Below are positions 19,101 through 25,959 of a stretch of 51,069 nt of DNA, piece by piece. Below the pieces are notes generated by a model. That model did no database searches, had not been told where the DNA came from, and saw only the letters and a list, made by a program, of their open reading frames with translations. The number at the start of each line of letters is the position of its first letter. Position 1 is the stretch's first letter. Source of the stretch: Pseudomonas sp. PB101 (GTDB lineage: Bacteria; Pseudomonadota; Gammaproteobacteria; Pseudomonadales; Pseudomonadaceae). The stretch spans positions 1 through 51,069 of the forward strand of contig NZ_RWIR01000058.1 of the NCBI RefSeq assembly GCF_009764265.1. The letters are read 5' to 3'. The translations under genes were made by a program, and so were the position numbers.

Positions 19101-22100
19101 TGAAGAACTGGGTTGGTGGCAGGCGCAACTGGCCGGGCCAACAGCCGGTTTGCCCTGCGATCACCCTGATGGCGGACGGCAGAACCGCCACGCGCAAACT
19201 GTCAGCGTGCGTCTCGACAGCGAGCGTACGCGGCAGTTGCTGCAACAGGCACCGAGTGCTTATCGCACCCAGGTCAACGACTTGTTGTTGACCGCATTGG
19301 CCCGGGTGCTGTGCCGCTGGAGCGGTCAGCCATCGGCGCTGATTCAACTGGAAGGCCACGGCCGCGAAGCGCTGTTCGACGAGATCGACCTGACCCGCAC
19401 CGTCGGCTGGTTCACCAGCGCCTATCCGCTGCGCCTGACGCCGTCGAACGTCGAAGAGGCCGCCGGGCAGGGCGCGTCGATCAAGGCGATCAAGGAGCAA
19501 TTGCGCGCCGTGCCGCACAAAGGCCTCGGTCATGGCGTGCTGCGCTACCTCGCCGATGAACCGAGTCGCCACAGCATGGCGGCGTTGCCGCAGGCACCGA
19601 TCACCTTCAACTACCTTGGCCAGTTCGACCAGAGCTTCGGGTCCGACGCGTTGTTCCATCCTTTGGATGAAGCCATCGGCGCGGCCCACGATGCCAATGC
19701 GCCGTTGCCCAACGAGCTGAGCGTCGACAGTCAGGTGTATGGCGGTGAACTGGTGTTGCGCTGGACGTTCAGTGCCGAACGCTTCGATCCGACAACCATC
19801 GGCGAGTTGGCCGATGCCTACCTCTGCGAGTTGAGCAGCCTGATCGAGCATTGCCTGCGCGATGACGCGGGCGGCCTGACGCCGTCGGATTTCCCTCTGG
19901 CGCAGCTCGATCAGGCGCAACTGGATGCACTGCCGGTGCCGGCCGCTGTCATCGAAGACGTCTACCCGTTGACCCCGATGCAGGAAGGCATGCTGTTGCA
20001 CACCTTGCTGGAGCCGGGCACCGGCCTGTACTACATGCAGGACCGCTATCGCATCAACAGCGAGCTCGATCCGCAGCGTTTCGCCCAGGCCTGGCAAGCA
20101 GTGATCGCCCGCCACGAAGCGTTGCGCGCGTCGTTCTGCTGGAACGTCGGCGAAGACATGCTGCAAGTGATCCACAAACCGGGCAGCACGCCGATCGAGT
20201 ACCTCGACTGGAGCGACATTGGCGAAGCCGAGCAAGAGCCGAAGCTGCAAACCTTGCTCAAGACCGAACGCGAGGCGGGTTTCGATCTGCTCAACCAGGC
20301 GCCGTTCCACTTGCGCCTGATCCGGGTCGGCGCGGCGCGCTACTGGTTCATGATGAGCAACCACCACATCCTCATCGATGCCTGGTGCCGTTCGCTGCTG
20401 ATGAACGATTTCTTCGAAATCTACAGCGCCCTGGGCGAAGGCCGGGAAGCGCAATTAGCGGTGCCGCCGCGCTATCGCGACTACATCGGCTGGCTGCAAC
20501 GCCAGAGCCTGGCCGAAGCGCGGCAATGGTGGAAAACCAACCTGCAAGGCTTCGAACGGACCACGCCGATCCCGAGCGACCGGCCATTGCTGCGCGAACA
20601 TGCCGGCGACAGCGGCGGCATGATCGTCGGCGACTGCTACACAAGGCTCGATGCCCGTGACGGTGCGCAATTGCGCGAACTGGCCCAGGCCCATCAGTTG
20701 ACCATCAACACCTTCGCCCAGGCGGCGTGGGCGCTGGTGCTGCGGCGCATGAGCGGTGATCGCGACGTGCTGTTCGGCGTCACCGTGGCCGGACGTCCGG
20801 TGGACATGCCGCAGATGCAGCGCACCGTCGGCCTGTTCATCAACAGCATCGCGCTGCGAGTGAAAATGCCCGAGGACGGTCAGCGTTGCAGCGTGCGCCA
20901 GTGGCTCAGCGGGCTGCTCGACAGCAACATGCAACTGCGTGAATACGAATACCTGCCGCTGGTGAATATCCAGGAACAAAGCGAACTACCGAAAGGCCAA
21001 CCGCTGTTCGACAGCCTGTTCGTGTTTGAAAACGCCCCGGTGGAAGTCTCGGTGCTGGACCGAGCGCAAAGCCTCCACGCGACCTCGGATTCGGGCCGTA
21101 CGCACACCAACTTCCCGCTGACGGCCGTGTGTTATCCGGGGGATGACCTGGGCTTGCACCTGTCCTACGACCAGCGCTACTTCGATGAGGCCACGGTCGA
21201 ACGCATGCTCGGCGAGTTCAAGCGATTGCTGCTGGCGCTGGTGGACGGCTTCCATGGCGACATGGCCGACCTGCCGTTGTTGGGTACCGAGGAGCTGGAC
21301 TTCCTCATCCATGGTTGCAACCAGAGCGAACACGACTATCCGCTGGAACAGAGCTACGTTGCGATGTTCGAAACCCAGGTCGCGATGCACCCGCAGCGGA
21401 TTGCCGCCAGTTGTCTGGACCGCCAGTACAGTTATCTGGAGCTGAACCAGCGCAGCAACCGTCTCGGTCATGCGCTGATCGCCGCCGGAGTCGGGCGCGA
21501 TCAACCGGTGGCGCTGCTGGCCGAACGCAGCCTCGAATTGCTGGGCATGATCATCGGCAGCTTCAAGGCGGGGGCGGGTTACCTGCCACTGGACCCGGGG
21601 CTGCCGACTCAGCGTCTGAGCCGGATCATCGACCTGAGCCGCACGCCATTGCTGGTGTGCACCGAAGCGTGCCGTGAACAGGCGCAGGCTCTGCTCGACG
21701 AATTCGCCTGCGTCAGCCGGCCACGACTGCTGGTCTGGGAGGAGGTTCAGGCCCTGGCATTGTCGGCGGACAATCCTGGTATTTACAGCACCCCGGACAA
21801 CCTGGCCTACGTGATCTACACGTCCGGTTCCACCGGTTTGCCCAAAGGCGTGATGGTCGAACAGCGCGGCATGCTCAATAACCAGTTGAGCAAGGTGCCG
21901 TACCTGAACCTGAGCGACGCCGACGTCATCGCCCAGACCGCCTCGCAAAGCTTCGACATTTCCGTGTGGCAGTTCCTCGCCGCGCCGTTGTTCGGCGCAC
22001 GGGTGGACATCGTGCCGAACACCGTCGCCCATGATCCCCAGGGCTTGCTGGCGCATGTCGCGACCCAGGGCATCACCGTGCTGGAAAGCGTGCCGTCGCT

Positions 22101-23196
22101 GATCCAGGGCATGCTCGCCCAGGAGCGCATGAGCCTCGACGGTCTGCGCTGGATGCTGCCGACCGGTGAGGCGATGCCGCCGGAGCTGGCGCATCAATGG
22201 TTGCAGCGCTATCCGGACATCGGCCTGGTAAACGCCTACGGTCCGGCGGAGTGCTCGGACGACGTGGCGTTCTTCCGTGTCGATATGGCGTCGACTCGCG
22301 GCAGCTACCTGCCGATCGGAACGCCGACCGACAACAACCGTTTGTACCTGCTCGACGGAGCGCTGGAGCTGGTGCCGTTGGGCGCGGTGGGTGAACTGTG
22401 CGTGGCAGGGACCGGGGTCGGTCGCGGCTATGTCAGCGATCCGCTGCGCACCGCCCCGGTGTTTGTGCCAAATCCGTTCGGCGCACCCGGTGAACGCCTG
22501 TATCGCACCGGCGACCTGGCCCGCCGTCGCAGTGATGGTGTTCTGGAATACGTTGGCCGGGTCGACCACCAGATCAAGATTCGCGGCTACCGCATCGAGT
22601 TGGGTGAGATCGAAGCGCGCCTGCATGAGCAGCCGGAGATTCGTGATGCGGCGGTTGGCGTGCAGGAAGGCGTGAATGGCAAGCACCTTGTCGGCTATTT
22701 GGTCGCGGCGGGCCTCTCGCTGAGTCCGGCGGAAAGTCTTGAGCGCATCAAGCAACGCTTGCGCGCCGAACTGCCGGAATACATGGTGCCGCTGCACTGG
22801 CTATGGCTGGACAAGATGCCACTCAACGCCAACGGCAAACTGGACCGCAAGGCCCTGCCGGCGCTGGAGATCGGCCAGATTCAGAGTCAGGACTACGAGG
22901 CCCCGCGCAATGAACTGGAGCAGACCCTGGCTGACATCTGGGCCGAGGTGTTGAAGGTCGAACGGGTAGGCGTTCGCGACAACTTCTTCGAATTGGGCGG
23001 GCATTCGCTGCTGGCCACGCAAATCGCCTCACGGGTGCAGAAAACCCTGCAGCGGGATGTGCCGCTGCGTGCGATGTTCGAATGCAGCACGGTCGAGGAG
23101 CTGGCCGGGTACATCGAGGGGCTGGCGGCGACGGATATCACCGAGGAGAAGGTGGATCGCTTGAATGACCTGATGGCGGAGCTGGAGGGGTTGTAG
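10198..23196 (+). CDS. pvdL: Pyoverdine chromophore non-ribosomal peptide synthetase PvdL
   Basis: A giant NRPS of 4332 residues that starts every pyoverdine. Domain order by visible motifs: a fatty-acyl-AMP ligase-like domain (YTSGSTALPKG at 168), carrier serine 611, condensation motif HHIIADG at 802, adenylation YTSGSTGQPKG at 1274, carrier serine 1666, condensation HHIVTEG at 1858, adenylation YTSGSTGKPKG at 2337, carrier GGDSILS (serine 2737), epimerization HHLVVDG at 2913, condensation NHHILIDAW near 3389, adenylation YTSGSTGLPKG at 3874, carrier serine 4270. There is no thioesterase, so the chain passes to another synthetase. This matches the known PvdL order: fatty acid, L-Glu, D-Tyr, L-Dab; the residues are inferred from that order, not read from binding pockets. 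The ATG at 10198 follows CAGGAAAC. The open frame upstream to 10054 overlaps the leader and is not used. Confidence 0.97.
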   Translation: MTDAFELPSTMVQALQRRAALTPDRVALRFLAETPEHAVVLSYRELDQRARMIAGALQAQADFGDRAVLLFPSGPDYVAAFFGCLYAGVIAVPAYPPESARRHHQERLLSIISDAQPRLLLTSAGLRDALQQIEGAPPLLCVDTLDEALAERWVAADLQDDHIAFLQYTSGSTALPKGVQVSHGNLVANELLIRHGFGIDLNPDDVIVSWLPLYHDMGLIGGLLQPIFSGVPCVLMSPAYFLGRPLRWLEAISEYGGTISGGPDFAYRLCSERVSESALARLDLSGWRVAYSGSEPIRLDTLERFAGKFATCGFSADSFMASYGLAEATLFVAGTPRGEGIGNLRVDDQALAQNRVEAGEGSPIMSCGSSQPAHAVLIIDPVSLSEQADNVVGEVWASGPSIALGYWRNPEASAKTFVQHAGQTWLRTGDLGFMRDGELFITGRLKDMLIVRGHNLYPQDIEQTVEREVEVVRKGRVAAFAVTVDGQEGIGIAAEISRSVQKILPPESLIKAIRQAVAEAYQEAPSVVVLLNPGALPKTSSGKLQRSACRSRLADGSLDSYAVFPSASAESAGLVESGSELQDLIGRIWCEQLQVGQVGADDHFFLLGGNSIAATQVVARLREELGLELNLRLLFEAPTLGAFADVVARQQQDGGLAQGAITALSRQQPMPQSLAQNRLWITWQLDPHSSAYNIPGALRLRGELDEDALRGSFQQLIERHESLRTRFFERDGVALQQVDPATEFNLQMIDISDLPAAEREARAVQIREDEARTQFDLQQGPLLWVTLVRLDDEDHQLLVTLHHIIADGWSLNVLIDEFSRLYAAASQGQQALLAPLPTQYADYGSWQRQWLAQGEGERQLAYWKDRLGDEHPTLNLATDHPRSAQQQHSAARHTVRLGAALSNAIRQTAQAHESTSFMLLLAAFQTLLHRYSGQRDIRIGVPNANRPRLETQGLIGFFINTQVLRAEVDSRQPFVELLGQTRQAALGAQAHQDLPFEQLLEAFPQAREQGLFQVMFNHQQRDLSALKRLPGLLAEELPWHSREAKFDLQLHSEEDRNGRLSLSFDYASELFDATTIERLAEHYANLLGEVCERPQTALGDLQLLTEPEHDQQANWSVAPCAPASQWLPELLNEQARLTPQRTALLWDGGQLDFAELHTRANRLAHYLRDKGVGPDVCVAIACERSPQLLIGLLAIIKAGGAYVPLDPDYPADRLAYMLNDSGVELLLTQTELLDRLPASDGVSVIAMDALHLESWPSQSPGLHLHGDNLAYVIYTSGSTGQPKGVGNTHAALAERLQWMQQTYQLNETDVLMQKAPISFDVSVWECFWPLITGARLVIAGPGEHRDPQRIAQLVQAHGVTTLHFVPPLLSLLIDEPLSAQCSSLRRVFSGGEALPAQLRNRVLAQLPAVQLHNRYGPTETAINVTHWQCSGADGERSPIGRPLGNVICRVLDSELNPVPAGVPGELCISGVGLARGYLGRPGLTAERFVVDPLGEHGARLYRTGDRARWMGDGVIEYLGRLDQQVKLRGFRVEPQEIEARLLAQEGVAQAVVLVRETSAGGQLIGYFTATDTSEAIDAQTARLKAALAAELPEYMVPAQLMRLEEMPLGPSGKLDRRALPEPQWQVREHVEPVSELERQIAAIWRQVLGLAQVGLRDDFFALGGHSLLATQIISRTRQACDVELPLRALFEHSELGAFAEQVRLIQASGSTNKQPPIEKVDRSQAVPLSYSQQRMWFLWQMEPDSPAYNVGGMARLRGVLDVARFEAALQALIMRHETLRTTFPSIDGVARQQVHTQTGVRMAWKDFTALDADGREWQVQQLADDEAHQPFDLETGPLLRACLVKTAEQEHYLVLTLHHIVTEGWAMDIFARELSALYEAYVDERESPLAPLPVQYLDYSVWQRQWLESGERQRQLDYWTTQLGREHPLLELPADRPRPPVQSHQGELYRFDLSDDLAARVRAFNAQHGLTLFMTMTAALATLLYRYSGQTDLRIGAPVANRIRPESEGLIGAFLNTQVLRCQLDGQMSVGELFEQVRHTVIEGQSHQDLPFDHLVEALQPPRSAAYNPLFQVMCNVQRWEFQQSRTLAGMTVEYLANDARATKFDLNLEVTDLDHRLGCCLTYSTDLFDEPRIARMAGHWRNLLEALIADPQQRLSELPLLASGEQQRLLDSLGVEAGEHRLDQCIHHLFAEQALMRQDAPALTFAGQTLSYAELDSRANRLAWMLRERGVGPQVRVGLALERSLEMVIGLLAILKAGGAYVPLDPEYPLDRLHYMIEDSGVGLLLSDAAMFKALGELPPTVGRWCVEEDAAALARYPVTELPLISLPQHQAYLIYTSGSTGKPKGVVVSHGEIAMHCRAVIERFGMRADDCELHFYSINFDAATERLLVPLLSGAQVVLRAQGQWDAEEICDLIRRHRINVLGFTPSYGSQLAQWLATRDQTLPVRMIITGGEALTGEHLSRIRAAFTPSQFFNAYGPTETVVMPLASLAPEVLQDGVGSVPIGSVIGDRVAYILDADLALVPQGATGELYVGGAGLAQGYHQRPGMTAERFVADPFAEDGGRIYRTGDLVRQCADGLVEYLGRIDHQVKIRGFRIELGEIETRLLEHESIREAVVLALDAPSGKQLAGYLVTDVAEQDEAQQSALRESLKTHLKSQLPDYMVPAHLILLASMPLTANGKLDRRALPAPDPESNRQDYVAPSNELEVTLAQIWCDVLNVAQVGLNDNFFELGGDSILSIQVVSRARQQGIHFSPRDLFQHQTVQTLAAVATRSEQISAEQGLIMGESHLTPIQHWFFDTDIAQRQHWNQALLLQPAAVLEPHRLEQALLALIEQHDALRLRFSKVAGQWQAMHQPICDAPVLWQVRVSSMDKCAALFADAQRSLDLEEGPLLRVLLVDGPESQQRLFIAIHHLVVDGVSWRVLLDDLQTVYRQQDAQQAVKLPAKTSAFKDWAARLQAYAGSESLREELGWWQAQLAGPTAGLPCDHPDGGRQNRHAQTVSVRLDSERTRQLLQQAPSAYRTQVNDLLLTALARVLCRWSGQPSALIQLEGHGREALFDEIDLTRTVGWFTSAYPLRLTPSNVEEAAGQGASIKAIKEQLRAVPHKGLGHGVLRYLADEPSRHSMAALPQAPITFNYLGQFDQSFGSDALFHPLDEAIGAAHDANAPLPNELSVDSQVYGGELVLRWTFSAERFDPTTIGELADAYLCELSSLIEHCLRDDAGGLTPSDFPLAQLDQAQLDALPVPAAVIEDVYPLTPMQEGMLLHTLLEPGTGLYYMQDRYRINSELDPQRFAQAWQAVIARHEALRASFCWNVGEDMLQVIHKPGSTPIEYLDWSDIGEAEQEPKLQTLLKTEREAGFDLLNQAPFHLRLIRVGAARYWFMMSNHHILIDAWCRSLLMNDFFEIYSALGEGREAQLAVPPRYRDYIGWLQRQSLAEARQWWKTNLQGFERTTPIPSDRPLLREHAGDSGGMIVGDCYTRLDARDGAQLRELAQAHQLTINTFAQAAWALVLRRMSGDRDVLFGVTVAGRPVDMPQMQRTVGLFINSIALRVKMPEDGQRCSVRQWLSGLLDSNMQLREYEYLPLVNIQEQSELPKGQPLFDSLFVFENAPVEVSVLDRAQSLHATSDSGRTHTNFPLTAVCYPGDDLGLHLSYDQRYFDEATVERMLGEFKRLLLALVDGFHGDMADLPLLGTEELDFLIHGCNQSEHDYPLEQSYVAMFETQVAMHPQRIAASCLDRQYSYLELNQRSNRLGHALIAAGVGRDQPVALLAERSLELLGMIIGSFKAGAGYLPLDPGLPTQRLSRIIDLSRTPLLVCTEACREQAQALLDEFACVSRPRLLVWEEVQALALSADNPGIYSTPDNLAYVIYTSGSTGLPKGVMVEQRGMLNNQLSKVPYLNLSDADVIAQTASQSFDISVWQFLAAPLFGARVDIVPNTVAHDPQGLLAHVATQGITVLESVPSLIQGMLAQERMSLDGLRWMLPTGEAMPPELAHQWLQRYPDIGLVNAYGPAECSDDVAFFRVDMASTRGSYLPIGTPTDNNRLYLLDGALELVPLGAVGELCVAGTGVGRGYVSDPLRTAPVFVPNPFGAPGERLYRTGDLARRRSDGVLEYVGRVDHQIKIRGYRIELGEIEARLHEQPEIRDAAVGVQEGVNGKHLVGYLVAAGLSLSPAESLERIKQRLRAELPEYMVPLHWLWLDKMPLNANGKLDRKALPALEIGQIQSQDYEAPRNELEQTLADIWAEVLKVERVGVRDNFFELGGHSLLATQIASRVQKTLQRDVPLRAMFECSTVEELAGYIEGLAATDITEEKVDRLNDLMAELEGL

Positions 23197-23218
23197 TCTC
23201 CAGCGGCTGGAGGGACCT

Positions 23219-23310
23219 CATCGCGGGCAAGCGGGCTCCTGCAAGTTCGGTGGTGGACTCATGAGATATGAACACCTCAAAACCTGTGGGAGCTGGCTTG
23301 TCAGCGAAGG
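23219..23310. repeat. Degenerate REP pair downstream of pvdL
   Basis: Two diverged REP-like sequences in opposite orientation: TCGCGGGCAAGCGGGCTCCT at 23221-23240 and CTGTGGGAGCTGGCTTGTCA at 23284-23303. Their core palindromes are imperfect, unlike the other REPINs here, so this looks like a decaying copy. It lies just after the pvdL stop. Confidence 0.7.
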
Positions 23311-23401
23311 CGGTGGCACAAGCGCACACACTCCTACGGTTGACGATGGACTGTCTGCCGCTCAGTCTTCCGGCTCCCATTTTTGCTCGCGGAGACAGTC
23401 G

Positions 23402-24214
23402 ATGCCCTTCGTAACGATAGACGGACAAGCCCTTCACTACATCGATCAAGGCAGCGGCCCGGTGGTGCTGCTGGCCGGTAGTTACCTGTGGGACCAGGGT
23501 ATGTGGGCGCCGCAGATTGCGGCGCTGGCGCAGCAGTATCGAGTGATTGCCCTCGATCTTTGGGGACATGGCCAATCCGGGCCAATACCTGTCGGTACCA
23601 CGTCACTTGATGACATTGCGCGTCAGGCCCTGCTCCTTCTCGACCATCTGGACATCGAGCGGATAACGCTGGTCGGCCTGTCGGTGGGCGGCATGTGGGG
23701 CGCGCGCCTGGCGCTGTCGGCGCCGCAGCGCATCAACGGGCTGGTGCTGATGGACAGCTACCTGGGCGCCGAGCCGGAGCCGACTCGCCAGTATTACTTT
23801 TCACTGTTGAAGCAGATCGAAGAGGCTGGTGTCATCACGCCAGAACTGCTGGATATCGTGGTGCCGATTTTCTTCCGGCCGGGCATTGGTTCGCAGTCGG
23901 CGCTCTACCGGGATTTTTGTGCTTCCCTCGCGGCTCTACCGGCGGATCGCCTGCGTGAAAGTATCGTGCCGATGGGGCGGATTACATTTGGACGCGATGA
24001 CCAGTTATCACGACTGGGCGAACTGGACGCAGCGAACACACTGGTGATGTGCGGCGACCAGGACAAGCCTCGGCCACCGAGTGAAGCTCGAGAAATGGCC
24101 GAATTGATTGGTTGTCCGTGTGTATTGGTGCCGGAGGCGGGGCATATTTCCAATCTGGAGAATCCCGGGTTCGTCACCACCGAACTGCTGAATTTTTTAG
24201 CTGAGAGAACTTAG
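23402..24214 (+). CDS. Alpha/beta-fold hydrolase
   Basis: A 270-residue alpha/beta hydrolase with a full catalytic set: nucleophile elbow GLSVGG (Ser94), acid in CGDQDKPRPP, and His in EAGHISNLENP. It resembles 3-oxoadipate enol-lactonase/BioH-like esterases, with no signal peptide, so it is cytoplasmic. The ATG at 23402 follows GGAGACAG. The in-frame extension to 23261 covers REP sequence and is not used. It is separated from pvdL by a degenerate REP pair and has no PvdS box, so a pyoverdine role (for instance editing thioesterase) is possible but unsupported. The substrate is unknown. Confidence 0.83.
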   Translation: MPFVTIDGQALHYIDQGSGPVVLLAGSYLWDQGMWAPQIAALAQQYRVIALDLWGHGQSGPIPVGTTSLDDIARQALLLLDHLDIERITLVGLSVGGMWGARLALSAPQRINGLVLMDSYLGAEPEPTRQYYFSLLKQIEEAGVITPELLDIVVPIFFRPGIGSQSALYRDFCASLAALPADRLRESIVPMGRITFGRDDQLSRLGELDAANTLVMCGDQDKPRPPSEAREMAELIGCPCVLVPEAGHISNLENPGFVTTELLNFLAERT

Positions 24215-24229
24215 CCGGTTGTCCTGGCC

Positions 24230-24324
24230 CCATCGCGGGCATGCCCGCTCCTACAAGGGCAGGTGGTGAACACATATTTTGTGGGCACCCTAGACTCCTG
24301 TGGGAGCGGGCATGCCCGCGATGG
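24230..24324. repeat. REPIN between convergent hydrolase and dsbG
   Basis: Inverted arms CATCGCGGGCATGCCCGCTC and its reverse complement flank about 45 bp of unrelated sequence. The core differs from the GAGCAGGCTCGC type at the left edge, so it belongs to a different REP variant. It sits between the 3' ends of two convergent genes. Confidence 0.85.
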
Positions 24325-24361
24325 CGTCAGCGTTATCACCGTGAATCCGACGGCGGACTAC

Positions 24362-25129
24362 TTACTTCGGCCCGAGAATCTTCGCCAACTTGTCCGGCGA
24401 CGGCGCGCCCTGCTGTTGTTGCAGTTCCCCCTTGTCGTCCATGTAGAAAATCGCCGGTGTCGCCTGCAACTCCAGCTCTTCCATCAATTGCATGTTGGCC
24501 GCCAGTTTTGCCTGAACGGCTGGCGGCACTTCCTTCAAGGCCTTGAGCGAACTGCCCTTGCCGGCGGCTTCGTGGTCTTGCAGGGCTTTTTCCGGGTCTT
24601 TGGCGGCGAGCAGTGCGGCGGATTTCCCCGGGCTGTCTTCGCGGATGATGCCCACCATGATGTGGCGCAACTGCACCTTGCCGGCCTTGACCCAGGGCCG
24701 CGCCTGTTCCCAGAACATGTTGCAGTACGGGCAATTCGGGTCGCTGAAGAGGTACACCACGCGCGGTGCATCCTTTTTACCGTCGCCGATCCAGTTGCTG
24801 GTTTCGAACTTGGCCCAGACTTCCTTGGCCATCGGCGCATACACCAGTTTCTGCAACGGCGCGCTGCTCAGATCATTGCCCTCGGCGTCGTACAGGTTGC
24901 CCAGCAACACGTGTTTGCCGTCAGGTGTCAGGTACAGCGCCATACCGCGGCCCTGATACTGCGCGGCATAACCGCGCAAACCGTCGGGGGCATCGAACTG
25001 GCCGACGATTTTCGCGCCCTTGGCCTCGATTTTCTTGACGGCATCGGGCAGCTCTTCGGCCTGCACCGATGGCAGGTGCAACAGGACGGCACCGAGGCTC
25101 AGGGTCAGCAGGTGGCGGAGGCGGGGCAT
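24362..25129 (-). CDS. dsbG: Thiol:disulfide interchange protein DsbG
   Basis: A periplasmic DsbC/DsbG-type protein of 255 residues. A signal peptide (about 24 residues, ending SVQA) precedes an N-terminal dimerization region and a thioredoxin domain with a CPYC active site at Cys133-Cys136. A cis-proline loop (QATPAIFY) lies near the C terminus. Such proteins isomerise wrong disulfides or protect single cysteines from over-oxidation and are kept reduced by DsbD, encoded two genes upstream. The ATG at 25129 follows AAGGAAACTGCC and overlaps the preceding gene by 25 bp, so the three dsb genes form one operon. It corresponds to the dsbG gene of the P. aeruginosa dsbG-dsbD2 locus. Confidence 0.88.
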   Translation of the reverse strand: MPRLRHLLTLSLGAVLLHLPSVQAEELPDAVKKIEAKGAKIVGQFDAPDGLRGYAAQYQGRGMALYLTPDGKHVLLGNLYDAEGNDLSSAPLQKLVYAPMAKEVWAKFETSNWIGDGKKDAPRVVYLFSDPNCPYCNMFWEQARPWVKAGKVQLRHIMVGIIREDSPGKSAALLAAKDPEKALQDHEAAGKGSSLKALKEVPPAVQAKLAANMQLMEELELQATPAIFYMDDKGELQQQQGAPSPDKLAKILGPK

Positions 25130-25959
25130 GGCAGTTTCCTTGAAGAAGTGGCGGGTACGGTGTCGAAATTTTCCAGCGCGCGGGCCAGGCTGGCGTCCGA
25201 CAACTCACCCAGATGGCTGCCCAGCAGGCGACCTTCGGGGTTGTAGAACAGCGTAGTCGGCAATGCCATGGAACCGACGGCCTGGCCCAGTCGTCCGCCG
25301 CCGTCGAACAGCACGTTGGACAAACTCAGGCCCTGGGTTTCCAGAAAGGTCGCCACGCTCTGCATGCTTTCCGCCTGATTGACGAACAGGAACGTCAGGT
25401 CCGGCCGCTGTTGCTGGGCGTTTTCCAGCACCGGCATTTCCCGGCGGCACGGCGGGCACCAGGTGGCCCAGAGATTGATCACCAACGGGCCGCCCTTGTA
25501 GTCGGCCAACTGCACGGTTTCGCCGGCGGCATTGCGCAGGGTGATTTCCGGCAGGCGTGTGCCTTGTTCATAGATCGACAGGGAGAACGTTGCCAATAAC
25601 CAGAACGCCAGGCCGCTGGCCGCGCCAAAGCCCAATGGACGGCGCAAACCCGGGCGACGCCAGCCTCGATACAGCGTGGCAAGCACAACGACAATCACCC
25701 CGGGCCAGGCGAGGAAGCCGCCATCGCGCAGGTCGATGACCTGCCACGGATCGTTGCGGTAGTGCGTCCAATACACCACCACGAAACTGATCCGGGCCGC
25801 GAGCATGCCCAGCAGAAACAGGCTGAACAGCGCCGACTCGGGGTTTTCGCCGCCACGCTTGGCGACCCGCCAGCCGACAAAAGTGGCCAGCGCCAGCGCA
25901 CTGATCAGCAGCAGGTGATTGAGCGCGATGGCAAAGGTGCCGAGGGTGAAGGTCAGCAT
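25105..25959 (-). CDS. Membrane-anchored TlpA-family thioredoxin-like protein
   Basis: A 284-residue protein with two parts. Residues 1-130 form several hydrophobic segments resembling the membrane portion seen in Lgt-like proteins. Residues 133-275 form a periplasmic TlpA/ResA-type thioredoxin domain with WCPPC (Cys168, Cys171) and a conserved cis-proline loop (SMALPTTLFY). It probably passes electrons from DsbD to a specific periplasmic partner; the partner is unknown. The start overlaps the dsbD stop by one base and the end overlaps dsbG by 25 bp. The middle gene of the equivalent P. aeruginosa dsb operon encodes a comparable protein. Confidence 0.85.
   Translation of the reverse strand: MLTFTLGTFAIALNHLLLISALALATFVGWRVAKRGGENPESALFSLFLLGMLAARISFVVVYWTHYRNDPWQVIDLRDGGFLAWPGVIVVVLATLYRGWRRPGLRRPLGFGAASGLAFWLLATFSLSIYEQGTRLPEITLRNAAGETVQLADYKGGPLVINLWATWCPPCRREMPVLENAQQQRPDLTFLFVNQAESMQSVATFLETQGLSLSNVLFDGGGRLGQAVGSMALPTTLFYNPEGRLLGSHLGELSDASLARALENFDTVPATSSRKLPCPASATC

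Noticed and set aside
17092..20454. Open frame of 1120 codons on the minus strand inside pvdL
   Set aside because: Antisense to clear NRPS domains; biased arginine/glutamine/histidine-rich composition typical of shadow frames.
23197..23401. PvdS box for the alpha/beta hydrolase after pvdL
   Set aside because: No TAAAT-N16-CGT or near match is visible; the gap is mostly REP sequence.
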